Made by a program: the position numbers and the translations under genes
Source: Chimonanthus salicifolius
Taxonomy: Eukaryota; Streptophyta; Magnoliopsida; Laurales; Calycanthaceae
Direction: 5' to 3'
Assembly: GCA_013350335.1 (NCBI GenBank)
Contig: CM023539.1
Coordinates: 46,858,631 to 46,922,630, forward strand
DNA length: 64,000 nt
Notes under the pieces: model-generated
The model's database searches: none
What the model was told of the DNA's origin: nothing
The model's input: only the letters and a program-made list of their open reading frames with translations
Part shown: positions 37,801-48,493 of the stretch, piece after piece
How the letters are laid out: each line of letters starts with the position of its first letter
Numbering within the stretch: position 1 is the stretch's first letter

Positions 37801-40800
37801 CCATTTTATGTTATTACTGTTTTTCATCAGCAACAGTAAACTTTTATTTACTCGAATAGAAGTAAAAAAAAAAAAGAGCAAACAATACAATATATAACAT
37901 AATAAAATCTAATATAAGGATCACATAGCACTAGTGCTTAGGGATGACAAAATTACAACATAAAAAATTGACAATATGAAGTATACACCGCTTGTTTTGC
38001 CAAATTGTCTGATATTTCATTGGAACTCCAAAGAATACAACAAAAAGAAGGTATCAGAGGACATCACAGTAGCTGGATTTCTTCCAACTCTGGAAACAGT
38101 CTCCCAGCCATTTCTTTTTCTTTGATACCCCCCACCACCCTCTTCCCCCTTTTTTCTTCCAAAAAAAAACTCTTAGAAAGGTCTCAGGGACTAATCATTT
38201 AATGAATTTGTTTGTTACTGTTTCAAAAAAAAAAGGTCACAGGGACTATTGGTTACGAAACATGAGACAGTATTATACATACCATGCTCTACAGATTAAA
38301 AGTAATCAAGTTGCATAGTAGAAGATTGTTAATACAAATGTGTTATTCCTATTACATACAATATTGGCATTTCTGAATTTACTAAAATAAATGCCGAAAC
38401 CACCAAACCCCATTTGCCAAGAAGCCACACCAAGTTGAGAGAGAAAGGAGTGAATAAGAAGTGGTCACAAAATGTATTTGAGACTCAATTTGGAACTCTC
38501 TTTAGGACAGAAATATAACAAATTACTTCTCCAAACCAACCTACCTATTTGATGGAGGGTAAGCTTCCATTGAATCACTTTCTTATCCAACAGAGCATGA
38601 TTTGTGAAGTCCTTCACATCCTTGAAACCATGACCGATGTTTGAAGTCAAATGATCCGAGGCACTCTCTGCACATTCATTTCCAGTGGAAAGCCCTGAAT
38701 TTATTGAGCCACCATTGGCTCGCAGGGTAGAAGTCAGACCCTCATCTGGATTTGCTTCAAGAAGGACCAAACGATCGTGAATAGGCTTACCATCCTCCGT
38801 GATTATAGGAGAAGTGATAATATTGCCACTGCCAACAATGGGAGCCATGTGTCGACACTCTTCTTTCCATCTAGCATATTGCACCCTACAGATGCAAGTA
38901 AAAAGACCTTAATTATCGTAAACAGGTTATCATGAGAATTCAGAACAACATCAATATTAGAAGAAAAAAAAAGATAAATTGAACATATGAAAATACCTTC
39001 AATAAAATGTTAATAACGAAATAATAATAGTAGTAGTTACAACAACAAAACAATCATAAAAAGTTACCAAGACAGAGTATTTGTAGCTCATTAGAGGGGA
39101 AAAATCCCAACGTCTTATTGTCTTGAGCACCTTCAGTCCAGAAAACCTTATTTTCTCCATAAAATCACTGAAATTGATATCTCTAACATGCGACCAGTGG
39201 AGTTCAATAATCCAAAGATTCTCATCGTCCACTCTTTCCATGTTTCCCACATTATGGTGGAAGGGAATTTGGTCCACGAAATAACAGGAAAATAAAATCA
39301 TTAAGATCCTCTGACAAACATGATTTAGGTCTTGGGAGAGATCTTGATTGACATGCGTATCTAGAGTTTCAACAATAGAAGACTTGCCTCAAATATTCCT
39401 TTGGTGGAAACAGTAGGAACCAACCAAGTGGCACTTATCTAAAGAAGACACATGGTATGGATTTATAACAACAGTGATTCATTTTTTAAAAAAAATACAC
39501 AAACATAGCCAAAATCCATAGCATTCGTGTATTGGTTTTGAGCATGGTTGTTAAAATCTTACGATACACGATTCGTATCTTACGATTCATACGATATGAT
39601 AAGAGGAACGATTCGTATCTATTAACAAATCTTACGATTTGTATAAATAATAGAATTATGGGGTTATTAGGAATGTGAAAGCATGAAACATTTCGTTTTA
39701 ATGGTTTTTAAGGTTTGAGTTAATGAGCATTTAAGACCTTTCGATTTTTTGAGGGTTTTTTAGTTCATTATTGATTTTTCACAATATAGTTGGATTATAT
39801 ACTGGTCTTATACTTTTTGGAGTTAGAGCATTGAAATTTGAGCTCCAATGAATTAATTATATAGAATTCACTTAATATTCAAAGAAAGTTAGAGAATTGC
39901 TCATGTTATTACATTTTAGATATATTTTACGTTATTTCAAATTTTAAATATTTTTGAGGAAAGACACTTATGAATCTTACGATTCTACGATTTACGATAC
40001 ACGAATTGCGATTCAAGATGTATTAACGATTTACGATACGATTCGATTTTCACAACATTGCTTTTGAGTATTGAATCGCCAAAAAGGAAAATCACAATGA
40101 TTGAACATCCTATCCATTTAATTGAACACATAAAGATGGACATGAAAGATGACAAAAGTGATAGTTCTTATTTAAAACTATCGCTAATGCACAAAGAGGT
40201 GATAAATGTCAACAAATGTTTTGATGATTAGGATGATTGTTAGAAATTTTCAAATAGCATAGGTGCCCAAATAGGTGAAGAACACCAGAAGCCTGGAATC
40301 ATCAAATGAATGTACCATATATATGGTGCACAAAGAGGAGACAGATATCTTGGCACCAGGATGAGTGAATCTCTTTACATGATACTTTGCCTACTCCTAT
40401 CCTTTCAAAGTGGTTTATGTTTAATAAAACCGTATGACACGTATAATACTTGGATTTTTATTTCCACAAGTTCTGGAAAATATCCCAAGAAAAACCCCAA
40501 AAAATATCTGAAAATTTCTACAAAAGAATCAAAAATGTCCTCATGGTGGAATAAAGTAAGCACTCAAAGGCATGCACAAATACCAAACACACGTTTTTTT
40601 TTTTTTTAAACATTGACGACTTAATACCATTAAAATAAAAGGAATGCGAGTATAGGAGATATATACTCAGAGCCAAAGAAAAGGAAAAGAGACATAAAAA
40701 GAAACAGGAAAATAAGAAATAAAAAGATACAACAAATGATCCACCCAACACAAGATCCAAATGAACCCCCAATCCCCAAGATTCAAGGTTAGTGAGATGA

Positions 40801-43800
40801 GAAAAATTCCAAGGATGGCCTTTGTAAGAGAACACCAGCTTTCGCCAAGAAGTCTGCCACACAGTTTGCTGATCGAGGTGAATGAGTGAAAGAGACGACA
40901 TCTCGCCTGCACAACCTCCAAATGTTCCTAGCAATACCGATCAATCTCTTCGGGGGGGATTTTCTATTACTAGCGCAAGAGATGGCATTGGTTGAATCAC
41001 CTTCGATAATGAGGTTATCACTCCTAAACCCAAACCAAACCTAAAGTACTCTCCTAATTGCCTCAGTTCAGCCTCATTAGACTCCATCAATCCTACTGAT
41101 TCGGAAAAAGTTGCCAGCATTCTACCCCTATCGTCATGTAACACACCTCCTATTCCTGCCGACCCAAGGTTTACCCCTTGCTGCCCCATCAACATTGAAT
41201 TTACATGAACCTAGGGGTGGCACAACCCACTTGACCAATCTCTTTTTAGCTCTACCAACACCTTTCAAACACCTATCCCAAGACAAGTAAAAATCCTCAG
41301 ATGTTAGACCCCGAAATTCCTTGCATACAGACAACCAACCAATCACTTGCCATTTTGCCCTCTCAAACACATCTCTGGTGTCTCCCCTCTTTCCCTCAAA
41401 GATCCTCCCATGTTTTCTCTACTTAGTGTTCACAAAAAATGTACATACCAGTCTTTTTTTCTTTTTATTTCGAGTATGTAGCAGAATAAAGCCCAACTCA
41501 TTTATTGGCAGAAATAAAACTTGCCCCACAATAGATCTTATACTACAACCCAAGTTACATACCAATTTTTCGATATCAAGTTGTAAATGAAGGGTAAGAA
41601 CCAAATGATGATGAAGGGTAAGAACCATATGATGGGTATTAGTATATTCAGGACCAGTGGCGCACTGCAGAAAGATTCAAGGTTTTTCTTTTTATCTTTC
41701 TAGACATTTAGACATTTGTCCATTTATGTGTATGTGGACAGAACACGTCAAATGGAGATGCAGAAATTAAACAAAAAAAGTAGTTTTTAAATTTGGTATA
41801 GAAAAAAAAAACACTTATAACTAAATAGTATGCACAACATATTGACACTCTGCAAAAGGTTAGAATTCTAAGAAGGCATTGGAGAAGGAATAGAAATACC
41901 TTCGACGTTGGCGCAGCTCATCCCGCACTTCATGGGTACTCTTAGGATCAAAACAACCAAGCAGAAACTCCCAAACTTCTCCTCTTATTGATGGATGGAT
42001 ACCCTAATTTTACCAAAGTTCAAAATGTAAGACAGATAATTTCTGTAATATAAAAAAAAATTGCAACTTTTCAAGCCCCTAACATTTGGCACTTCCTTGG
42101 GAGAAAGGAAATTGGTTTTCAAAGAGAGGCATGATTGGCAGGGAGATTCATCAATTGAGGCTAGCCATGGTTGCTTATACCTTGCAAGTGGATGGGTCCC
42201 ATATGTGTCCTTCTATACCATTTGCATCATACTTTATGATTCAAATTTATTTGCAATTGATGATCACAAGTAAAATCTGGGAACGTAAGGGAAAAACTAA
42301 TAAGTTACTTGACCGATTGCCAAGTAAAATGGACAGAACAGACTGTTGTAGAGGTTTCTTTGATAATGTCGCAATGAGAGAATTGACAGTGGAATTCCAT
42401 TGGATTTGTTGGTGAATCGTAAGTTGATATAGTAGAAAATCTAGGAAGTCCAATTTAAAAGCATTTTATTAAGCGATCATCATAGCCATCTCATATATAT
42501 CAGGGACGGCTTTTTAAGATTTGCATTTACACTCCATCCTATTGAAAACTATATTGTCTATCATTCTACTATCTTCTTGTCCATTTATGAGAAAGATAAG
42601 AATGAAGCAAGGTACATATAAATGCACAAGGAAATTTTCATTTGTTTCATAGAACAATGAAGACAAGAGGCGCATGGCAGATAACAAAACAATGACAATG
42701 ATGATGGTAGGGGTAGTGGTGGTGGTGGTGGAGATGATCAGAAGAAAAACTATTGCAGATAAGTGTAAATCTGCATAGAATAGATCGTCTATAATTTCCA
42801 ATTAAGAGATTATATGATTGTATTGTTTTTGACTGAGCATATTATAATTTAGGTAATCTCTCAATGAAAATACAACACATTCACCGAAACCACTCTCTTA
42901 TTTTGTCAGTTCTCTTTTTTTCCCTATAAGAACACTAAAAGTCGGAAGAAAAATACATGAAAAGCATAGCCATAGCTTATCAAGACATTACATTTTAGAG
43001 AATTACAAAATATTCAAGAATTAGCTAGTTGTACGAAAGACTGAAAATCTGAAATACCGTCAAAGTAATTATGCTAACAACAAATCATAAACTTTTTCCC
43101 ATCATTACTTTTGTTAACCACAAAATTTAATTAGCGAAAAAAGATAATGCACAAAAAATACAAAATTAACAAGAAAAATGAGCAAGTATATAAACAGTCT
43201 ATAAAGAAAACCCTTCTTGAGAGCTTAAATAGTTTGTCCTCTCAAGATACAATAAAAAAGATATATTCAACCTTGACACTAAAGCACTGGACTTGTCACC
43301 AAGAATCTCCAACCAAATGTTTAGTATCTTGATGCCAACAAGATGACACACTGGAAAACAATAGACTAGTTTTATCTCTTCTATTACCATTTATGAGGAC
43401 CTCATCAAAATGCAGGTGATGATGCCCATGATCTGCATACATTGTCCAAAGTGCACTATAGGAATGGCTCCTCTTTTTTATGACATGTATTGAAGTTGAA
43501 TGGTGTCTGAATGAAGCAAAGATACATGTGTTTGATGGGTTACTCAACTACCTTTCCAACAGTAACAAGTTTGTGAAATTTTGATTGCAAAAGGTATGGC
43601 CTATTTTATAAAACAATAGAGTAGCATTGCTACTTCTGTTAGTAATCTAACACTGAGTCAAGGAGCTTATTGCCATGAAGCTATGAATTTTGGTCAGTTA
43701 CATGAAAGTGCAGTAGGATAGTCTCAGAAACAAGTTCGTTTTAGGAATATGATGCACTTAATTGTTTGAAGATAAAGCCACCGTTAATGAAAAGGGATGG

Positions 43801-46800
43801 AGACTCCACACTTGCATCAATTCAACCTCTATTGATTTTAAGAAAATGGTCTGGGTATGGTACTCTTCAAACTTGGACCTGTATCATGCCTGGTATAAAG
43901 GCCTAATTCATGCTTCTTTACTGATAGAATCAACTAAATGGAAAGCTTGACTTGTAGATAGTGAATTTAAAAGTTGCTTGGGATTTTTGAGGATATTCAT
44001 CAGAGGCAAAGCACTATAATTGAGAACCCTTATGAGAGAAGTCTCCCAATTTCTTAGGACATCTCAAGGTTCATATTTATGTGATTTTATTCAATTTGCA
44101 CAATCATTCAAGAGTGGTTTTGGGGATACAATACTTCAGGTTACAATTTAGAATTTTGAGGACATATCATAGAATCAAATTGATAAAGAAGAAGTTGGAT
44201 TGCACCAATGGTAACTCTAGACTGCTTCAAGTTGGTATGAGAGCATATCTGGCTACATGCATAGTAACCCAGCCTATCATCACAAGTGGGACTTTGTGAT
44301 ACATCTGCAGGTTGAAATAGCCAACTTTGGGACTAGTCATAAGTGAAAGGCTGAAATTCACCCATTGAAGGGAGGTTTCTTTTAGCAAATTGATGGGATT
44401 TACAAGACTACAATATCCTAGAAGCATAAAAAGTAGCTCAGAAGGATCCAGAGTACTCAAGAAGACCATACAAGGATCTAAAATTTGGAGTTCTCTAGAG
44501 TAGTGTGGATTATTATATAGAGTTCCTTGAGTTGTCTAAAGTTGTGAGGGAAACTCTGGAATCATGTAAAAGTCTAGTAGCATTGTTAGGATATAAAGTG
44601 AGTAGTGTATAAAATATAAAATTTCGTAGAAAGGTGTTGTAGAGAAGTCAGATAAGTTCCAGATAAGGTGATGACATGTGGTAGCACCCTAACAATAATG
44701 TGTTTTAGTAGCTTGTAGTATAAATAGGGATGAGGACCATGTCTCATTTTTGAACCAAGCATTTTTAGTCATTTTAGCAATCCAGTTCTATTTGGTAAAG
44801 ATTGTGTTCCCTCTCTTCAGTGCGAGAGAAACCTGAATTTTAGGGTGTAACATGTTGGCCCAAAGGAGTGAGTGTTGGTATAGGCTTACTCACTTAGCAT
44901 GTGGGGCATAAGTTGAATACCATGGGGGTCAAATCCAACGATAATTCTCCAAGCCCATGACACCATGCAATGAAGTATCTAGCTTGCCCAATTAAATACT
45001 AACAATGTTTAGCTATCCATGGGATACCATCAATCATTTGCTAACTAAGTGATAATACAAAAGAAAACAGTCACAATTCCCAATTTATTATCAAATCGAC
45101 CACAGAACCACACTCGTGAACTTCTGGGAGATCTATGGCCATTTGATAAAATCTAATTTTAAGTAATTTCTTTTCTTCATAATCAATAGTAGACATTGAA
45201 ATACTTATGCTTAATTACTTAGAGTAAAGCTTGCAGAATATCTTTTACTAGTGCTATTTTGCATATTGTTTTTAACAAAATTGTCATCTTTTAATTAATA
45301 CAATATTGTATCAAATCCATGAATCATATTTCATGGGATTACCCACATTGAATGCCCAATATCAATTTCAGACACTGGCACACGTAAATACTAATACAAT
45401 TTAGATTCTACTAATTCCAACACTACCCAATCCATATATAAATGTTTGACCTTGCCCGAAGCAAGTATAATAGTCATCATCTACCAAACACCACAAACCA
45501 TCACTAAATGTTGCCTAACATCACTTTCCAAGTACCCATAGAATATCAGGAGACGAATATCACCAGGTTTAGTGCAGCAGCATAGTTATCCATCATGTTT
45601 CTAAAAAGGATCCACAAAACATCAAATCATCAATGGCATCAAACAACTCTTCCAACTAGAAAACCTTAAGACCAATTAAATATACTCTTGAAGATAAAAT
45701 TCCAAGTAATTCAAGACAATTGTTATGGTAGTTATCATTATAAATATGTCACACCAACACATTGTAGCAGCTGATATGGTACACAGAGATGATTTTATGG
45801 TAGAAATCTTTAGACAAGGTCCTAAACAACACAATTTGGCAGTTTATGGACCAAGAGATATATCTTTACCCCACGATGGATTCGACCAAGTATTTTAGCT
45901 ATATCCAGGTAACCTTCTTGAGTAAATGCAGCTCGCCACCTGCGTGGACTAAGAGTTTTTCCAACCTATACAAGAAGATGATATAAGAACATGATAATGG
46001 ATCAGCAAGTAGAAAGATAAATTTAATAAAAAAACAACAACAACAACAACAACAACAAAAAGACAACATAAAATTCAGTTACCAGCAAAGCCTAAATAAC
46101 CTGATTCTTCACTTCAAAATCTTTGTAGACAAGAAAGTTAAAAGTTCACATGTATGTAAATTTAATCTATGTAAATCCTGATTTAACACTCCCTACTTTA
46201 AAAAGCAGCATACAGTAATAGAAGATTTTTAATCAAGATTTTCTATATCATGGTTTAAATAAGCAGCCGACACACAGATCCACGATGATAAGAAAAGGTG
46301 TTAACCAGCCATATGCCGAAAAAGATAACAGCTGCAGCGAATTGGGAATATGCAACACTTCACTCAGCAATATATCAACATGTATTGGCTGATAAATCCA
46401 ATATGTAGCAATGTGACTTCAGCAACAAAAATAAAAATATAACGAGAAAGTCCTATAAATTATGTCCTGTTTTCTGCCAAAGAAGTTGAACTGATCAAAT
46501 TATCTTCTCAACCAAATCCATCTTCCTGTTGATTCAACATAATGATATAACCATAATAAGTCGTTAGTCATTTTCCAACTAGATGCAAAATGGTAGATTA
46601 AAAGATAAGACCCTCTCCTATTTTTCATAGAATCCATTTCCTATGGAGAGGATCCTAAAATTTGAGATGGAAAAATGCTGTGGTTTCCACATTCAGCATG
46701 CTGAAATCTACCGCTTTCCGCTGAATACAGAGGCAGGAAAGAAGCAATGAAGAAGTAGGTTGACCATGACCCGACACATCTCACAAAAGTATGATGATTG

Positions 46801-48279
46801 GATGGACGAGTTTCCCTCGAATTATATCATCCACGAAATCCTCTATCCATTCCACCCAAAGACGAGAGGCGCCAAGGGCCAACTTGTGATAAATGTGCAT
46901 TCTGTGCATTCTCCTTAGAGAAGATTAGCAGTCCACCTTCCTTAGAGCTACTCTTCAACTCCCATAGTTGGAAAACTTTGCTAAGTCCATCTCCAAGGGA
47001 ACTAAAAATTTGGTGGGACACCTAAGGTTGGGGGTTTGAATCACGCCTATATCAATCCAAAAGGGTTGGAGTGCTGGCTACCAACCCACCACAAGAAGTG
47101 GAAGTCTTGAGTTTGATTCTCACTCCACTCCAAAGGGACACTCCCCATAGAGTTACATAGAGTGTATCGGTAGGGAGGCTTGCACATGCCCAGAGAATTA
47201 GTCGGGTGCTCTAAGAGGCCTAGACACCTTGGTCATAAAAAAAAAATCACTCCTATATCAAATTACATTTCTTCAACATTTAAATCCATATAATAAAAAC
47301 CATATGCTTTATTGCTTAACAACATCTTCTACCATGGCAATTATGCTAAATAATGCTATATGCCTCCATCATATCCAATTCTCAACTCAAAAATATCAAG
47401 ACCAAATTAAAACCACCAGGTAAAACCATCATCTATACCATCATCATCCCCACCACTAAAGCCATTTATCATCTTTCTGCAGCTCAAACTAATAATTTGA
47501 TTTGGCAAATTCCTTATATGGATCGATGGCTTGTCTAATACCCAGCAACTTAGTTGTTGCAGGAATGATTGCCTAGAAACTGCACTACACGCTCCTGTCA
47601 CCACTACAATTATCTATTGTTTAAACTAAATATCACAAAACGTGATCCAATGAAATTGATAAAAATCCAAAAAAAAATCAGCAACCCAAAAAAATCAACT
47701 AGCTCCCAGAAAATGCAGTCTTGATCACGAATTGATTCTTGAAACATCATCAGCCATTGCCCCATCAAATTCAAATCTTCACTCTAAAATTTAAACCAAA
47801 CGAAAACCACTACTAGAATCCATTCAAAAAAAAAAAAAAACCACTACTAGAACTATCCAAACAGATTTTCTCTTCGAAACAACAACAAAATTTAATCCAA
47901 TTATATTGACAAGGATTCTTAAAAAACAAAAAACTACCGCAACCTAAATAACACACAGAAAAATCCGATCTTCATCTTGAATTAAGTCTTGGGAACATCG
48001 TCAATTGCCCATCAAATCCAACTCCAAACTCTGAAAATCCAGAACAAAATAAAACTACCACTACAACCATCCCAGATAAAAAGTCACGGAATCCAATCCA
48101 ATTAAATTAACAAAAATTCAGAAACTGAAAAAGAAAAAGCACATTCGCAAAAAAAAAAAAAAAAATCCAACCTTGATCTTGAAACGAGTCTTGGGAACAT
48201 CGTTAGCGGATTCGGGCCGAACTGCATAGAATGAATCCACATCCGACCCCTTGTCTTTTCTCATACCGAGTCCAAACAT
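23752..48279 (-). CDS. TBC-domain Rab GTPase-activating protein (GYP7-like)
   Basis: Accelerates GTP hydrolysis by Rab GTPases in membrane trafficking. Exons on the minus strand: 48279-48172, 45965-45870, 42003-41900, 38885-38545, 37015-36893, 35755-35667, 31734-31629, 30309-30212, 28421-28164, 27259-27167, 23766-23752. All use GT-AG, phases agree, and the total is 1431 nt (476 residues). The N-terminus carries RPESANDVPKTRFKIK; the TBC domain spans about 69-440, with RGEVW (R-x3-W), the arginine finger Arg222 in DVIRTDR, the glutamine finger Gln257 in YCQG, then RGNFRCT, DPKLHQH, FRREFSF and MMWALEYDPD. The usual C-terminal lines (RGLDDVVK, KACKGAMKLHKKYL) follow. The ATG at 48279 is the first in frame; an acceptor-like TTGCAG just upstream suggests a leader intron. 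The last exon contributes only AKIL before the stop and is the least certain. Introns reach 6 kb and hold LINEs, SINEs and tandem duplications. Confidence 0.93.
24632..24790 (-). mobile_element. SINE family B copy in RabGAP intron 10
   Basis: Starts with a T-run, then GTGTCCAAACCTCTTAGAGC, GGGGCATGTACCAACCTCCC, GGGGAGTGGCCCTTTC and CACTCCAACCCGATTGGG. These match the 47056 copy in reverse. Flanks CCAGGACTTCTT and CCCAGAACTCTTT may be a decayed target duplication. Confidence 0.6.
25069..25626. mobile_element. hAT-type MITE with 8-bp target duplication
   Basis: 558-bp element between perfect copies of AATGGAAC (25061-25068 and 25627-25634), the 8-bp duplication expected for hAT transposition. 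Ends are inverted: TAGGCATGTTCATGGGCC and, reverse-complemented, TAGGGGTGTTCATTTGTCC. GCCCGAGCC/GGCTCGAGC words lie just inside. A central stem pairs CAATTTCTAGCCACTTGA (about 25323) with TCAAGTGGCTAGAAATTG (about 25403). A decayed relative lies at 53556-53985. It sits in RabGAP intron 10. Confidence 0.75.
28547..28595 (+). mobile_element. 49-bp retroposon tail with target duplication
   Basis: The insert ends in TTAATGAAGTTACCTTTC plus an A-run and is flanked by AGAGAAGAACCACCA (28532-28546) and AGAGAAAGAACCACCA (28596-28611), which differ by one A. It resembles the last bases of a plant LINE. It lies in RabGAP intron 8, upstream of exon 9 in the gene's direction, on the opposite strand. Confidence 0.55.
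29791..30091. repeat. Tandem duplication in RabGAP intron 8
   Basis: Two direct copies of a 142-159-bp unit starting ATTTGACTCAAATCAGTTTA (29791) and ATTTGACTCAAGTCGGTTTA (29933). Both contain GGTTATAATCTTGATGGATT and end ATGGC(T)AAACTG. They are diverged by point changes and small indels. The second copy ends 121 bases from exon 8. Confidence 0.75.
30650..31345. repeat. Tandem duplication of ~348 bp in RabGAP intron 7
   Basis: Two direct copies with a period of 348 bp (about 30650-30997 and 30998-31345). For example, GAGATTGCTAACATCC is at 30713 and 31061, and GAACTGATCAAGCTTTGGCTG occurs in both. A minus-strand open frame of 206 codons runs across both, so its translation also repeats (ELDKPYPSQSLISSS and ELDKSCPSQSLISSS). 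It matches no family I know and lies between coding exons whose phases join without it. Confidence 0.8.
31811..31850. repeat. (AG)20 microsatellite close to RabGAP exon 7
   Basis: Forty perfect bases of AG. On the gene's strand this is (CT)20, lying 77-116 nt upstream of the exon 7 acceptor. It would act as an extended pyrimidine tract and is a likely length polymorphism. Confidence 0.95.
32065..34619 (+). mobile_element. 5'-truncated, decayed LINE (plant L1 clade)
   Basis: Remnant of a non-LTR retrotransposon inserted antisense in RabGAP intron 6. It begins inside the reverse transcriptase (a KKWMKTC..YSVL..NCSPT region near 32100, then QGDP-like residues). The catalytic YADD box appears as FTDD at 32333-32344. 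After it come GKLPFIYLDLPMGGNPR and RRLASWGRKYQSLGGRLTLI, a zf-RVT zinc-finger stretch (CPLCGS..HLFAGCP, about 33560-33640) and a C-terminal RNase H region (KFNIDEA..., 34000-34250). Many stops and frameshifts show it is dead. It ends in AACAAAAAAA at about 34611-34619, abutting a MITE. Confidence 0.85.
34622..34812. mobile_element. Stowaway-like MITE next to the LINE tail
   Basis: 191-bp element flanked by TA on both sides (34620-34621, 34813-34814). Termini are inverted: TTCCTTTTGTCCCAAATTAG and, reverse-complemented, CTCCCTCTATCCCATTTTAG, both continuing TTGTCTCA/TTGTCTTA. The CTCCCTCYGTCCCA type of end and the TA target are typical of Tc1/mariner-derived Stowaway MITEs. It inserted right at the poly-A end of the LINE. 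Confidence 0.75.
34901..35172. repeat. Tandem duplication of ~139 bp in RabGAP intron 6
   Basis: Two direct copies (about 34901-35038 and 35039-35172) sharing ATACCATCA(A)TGTAA, CAGCTTTGACTGA, AATATTCTTGAAAAAT and AAAAGAATTACTTTTCATG. Divergence is moderate. Confidence 0.75.
38194..38233 (+). mobile_element. 40-bp retroposon tail with 15-bp target duplication
   Basis: The insert ATCATTTAATGAATTTGTTT...TGTTTC plus A10 lies between AGGTCTCAGGGACTA (38179-38193) and AGGTCACAGGGACTA (38234-38248), with one mismatch. It looks like the extreme 3' end of a LINE and is in RabGAP intron 4. Confidence 0.6.
39543..40060. mobile_element. hAT-like MITE rich in TTACGATACG words
   Basis: About 518 bp bounded by TTTTGAG on each side (39536-39542 and 40062-40068; 8 bp if one mismatch is allowed). 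Short inverted termini are CATGGTTGTTAAAATC and, reverse-complemented, CAATGTTGTGAAAATC. Both subterminal regions are packed with ATCTTACGATT/CGATACGATTCG words. It lies in RabGAP intron 3. Confidence 0.6.
40598..41420 (-). mobile_element. 5'-truncated LINE fragment (RNase H region)
   Basis: Minus-strand remnant of a plant LINE in RabGAP intron 3. It carries a reverse-transcriptase-linked RNase H domain: WVVPPLGSCKFNVDGAA, then after a frame break GSAGIGGVLHDDRGRMLATF, SNEAELR and a GDS(T)NA-type stretch. It continues to a T-run at 40598-40611 that is the poly-A tail. Several frame breaks make it inactive. It is a different copy from the one at 32065-34619. Confidence 0.75.
46034..46059. repeat. 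(CAA)n microsatellite
   Basis: About eight CAA units in RabGAP intron 1, just upstream of exon 2 in the gene's direction. Confidence 0.9.
47056..47244 (+). mobile_element. SINE family B, full-length copy with target duplication
   Basis: 189-bp element bounded by AATCACGCCTATATCAA (47039-47055) and AATCACTCCTATATCAA (47245-47261), 17 bp with one mismatch. The head contains GAGTGCTGGCTACCAACCCA and, farther on, a box B-like GAGTTTGATTCTCACTCC. The body has GGGACACTCCCCATAG and GGGAGGCTTGCACATGCCC. The tail is TTGGTCAT plus A's. It is the best reference for the family, whose other copies lie at 22607, 24632 and, as fragments, 11636 and about 52355. It is in RabGAP intron 1. Confidence 0.7.
47819..47836 (+). 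mobile_element. 18-bp poly(A) micro-insertion with 16-bp target duplication
   Basis: TCCATTC plus an A-run lies between perfect copies of AAAACCACTACTAGAA (47803-47818 and 47837-47852). The CATTC-A(n) end matches the ends of longer retroposon copies nearby. Replication slippage is less likely because the duplicated stretch is not itself repetitive. Confidence 0.5.
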
Positions 48280-48458
48280 CGATTCCTCGGAAAACCCAAG
48301 ACTGCAACCCAAACAGAGAATCTAAATTCAGTAAAAGGATCTTCTGGAGTTTCCTCAAGTGCAACTGGGATCCAGCGATAAATCTTGACCTTACGATCGA
48401 GAACTAATTCCTTTCTAAATACTAGAAAAAGATCGTACTTTCCATATAATATATATTC

Positions 48459-48460
<2 letters not shown>

Positions 48461-48490
<30 letters not shown>
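48461..48490 (-). promoter_or_regulatory. (CT)15 tract in RabGAP leader/promoter
   Basis: Thirty bases of AG on the plus strand, so (CT)15 on the gene's strand, about 180-210 nt upstream of the ATG. CT-rich patches near the transcription start are common in plant promoters and leaders. The role is inferred from position only. Confidence 0.5.
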
Positions 48491-48493
<3 letters not shown>

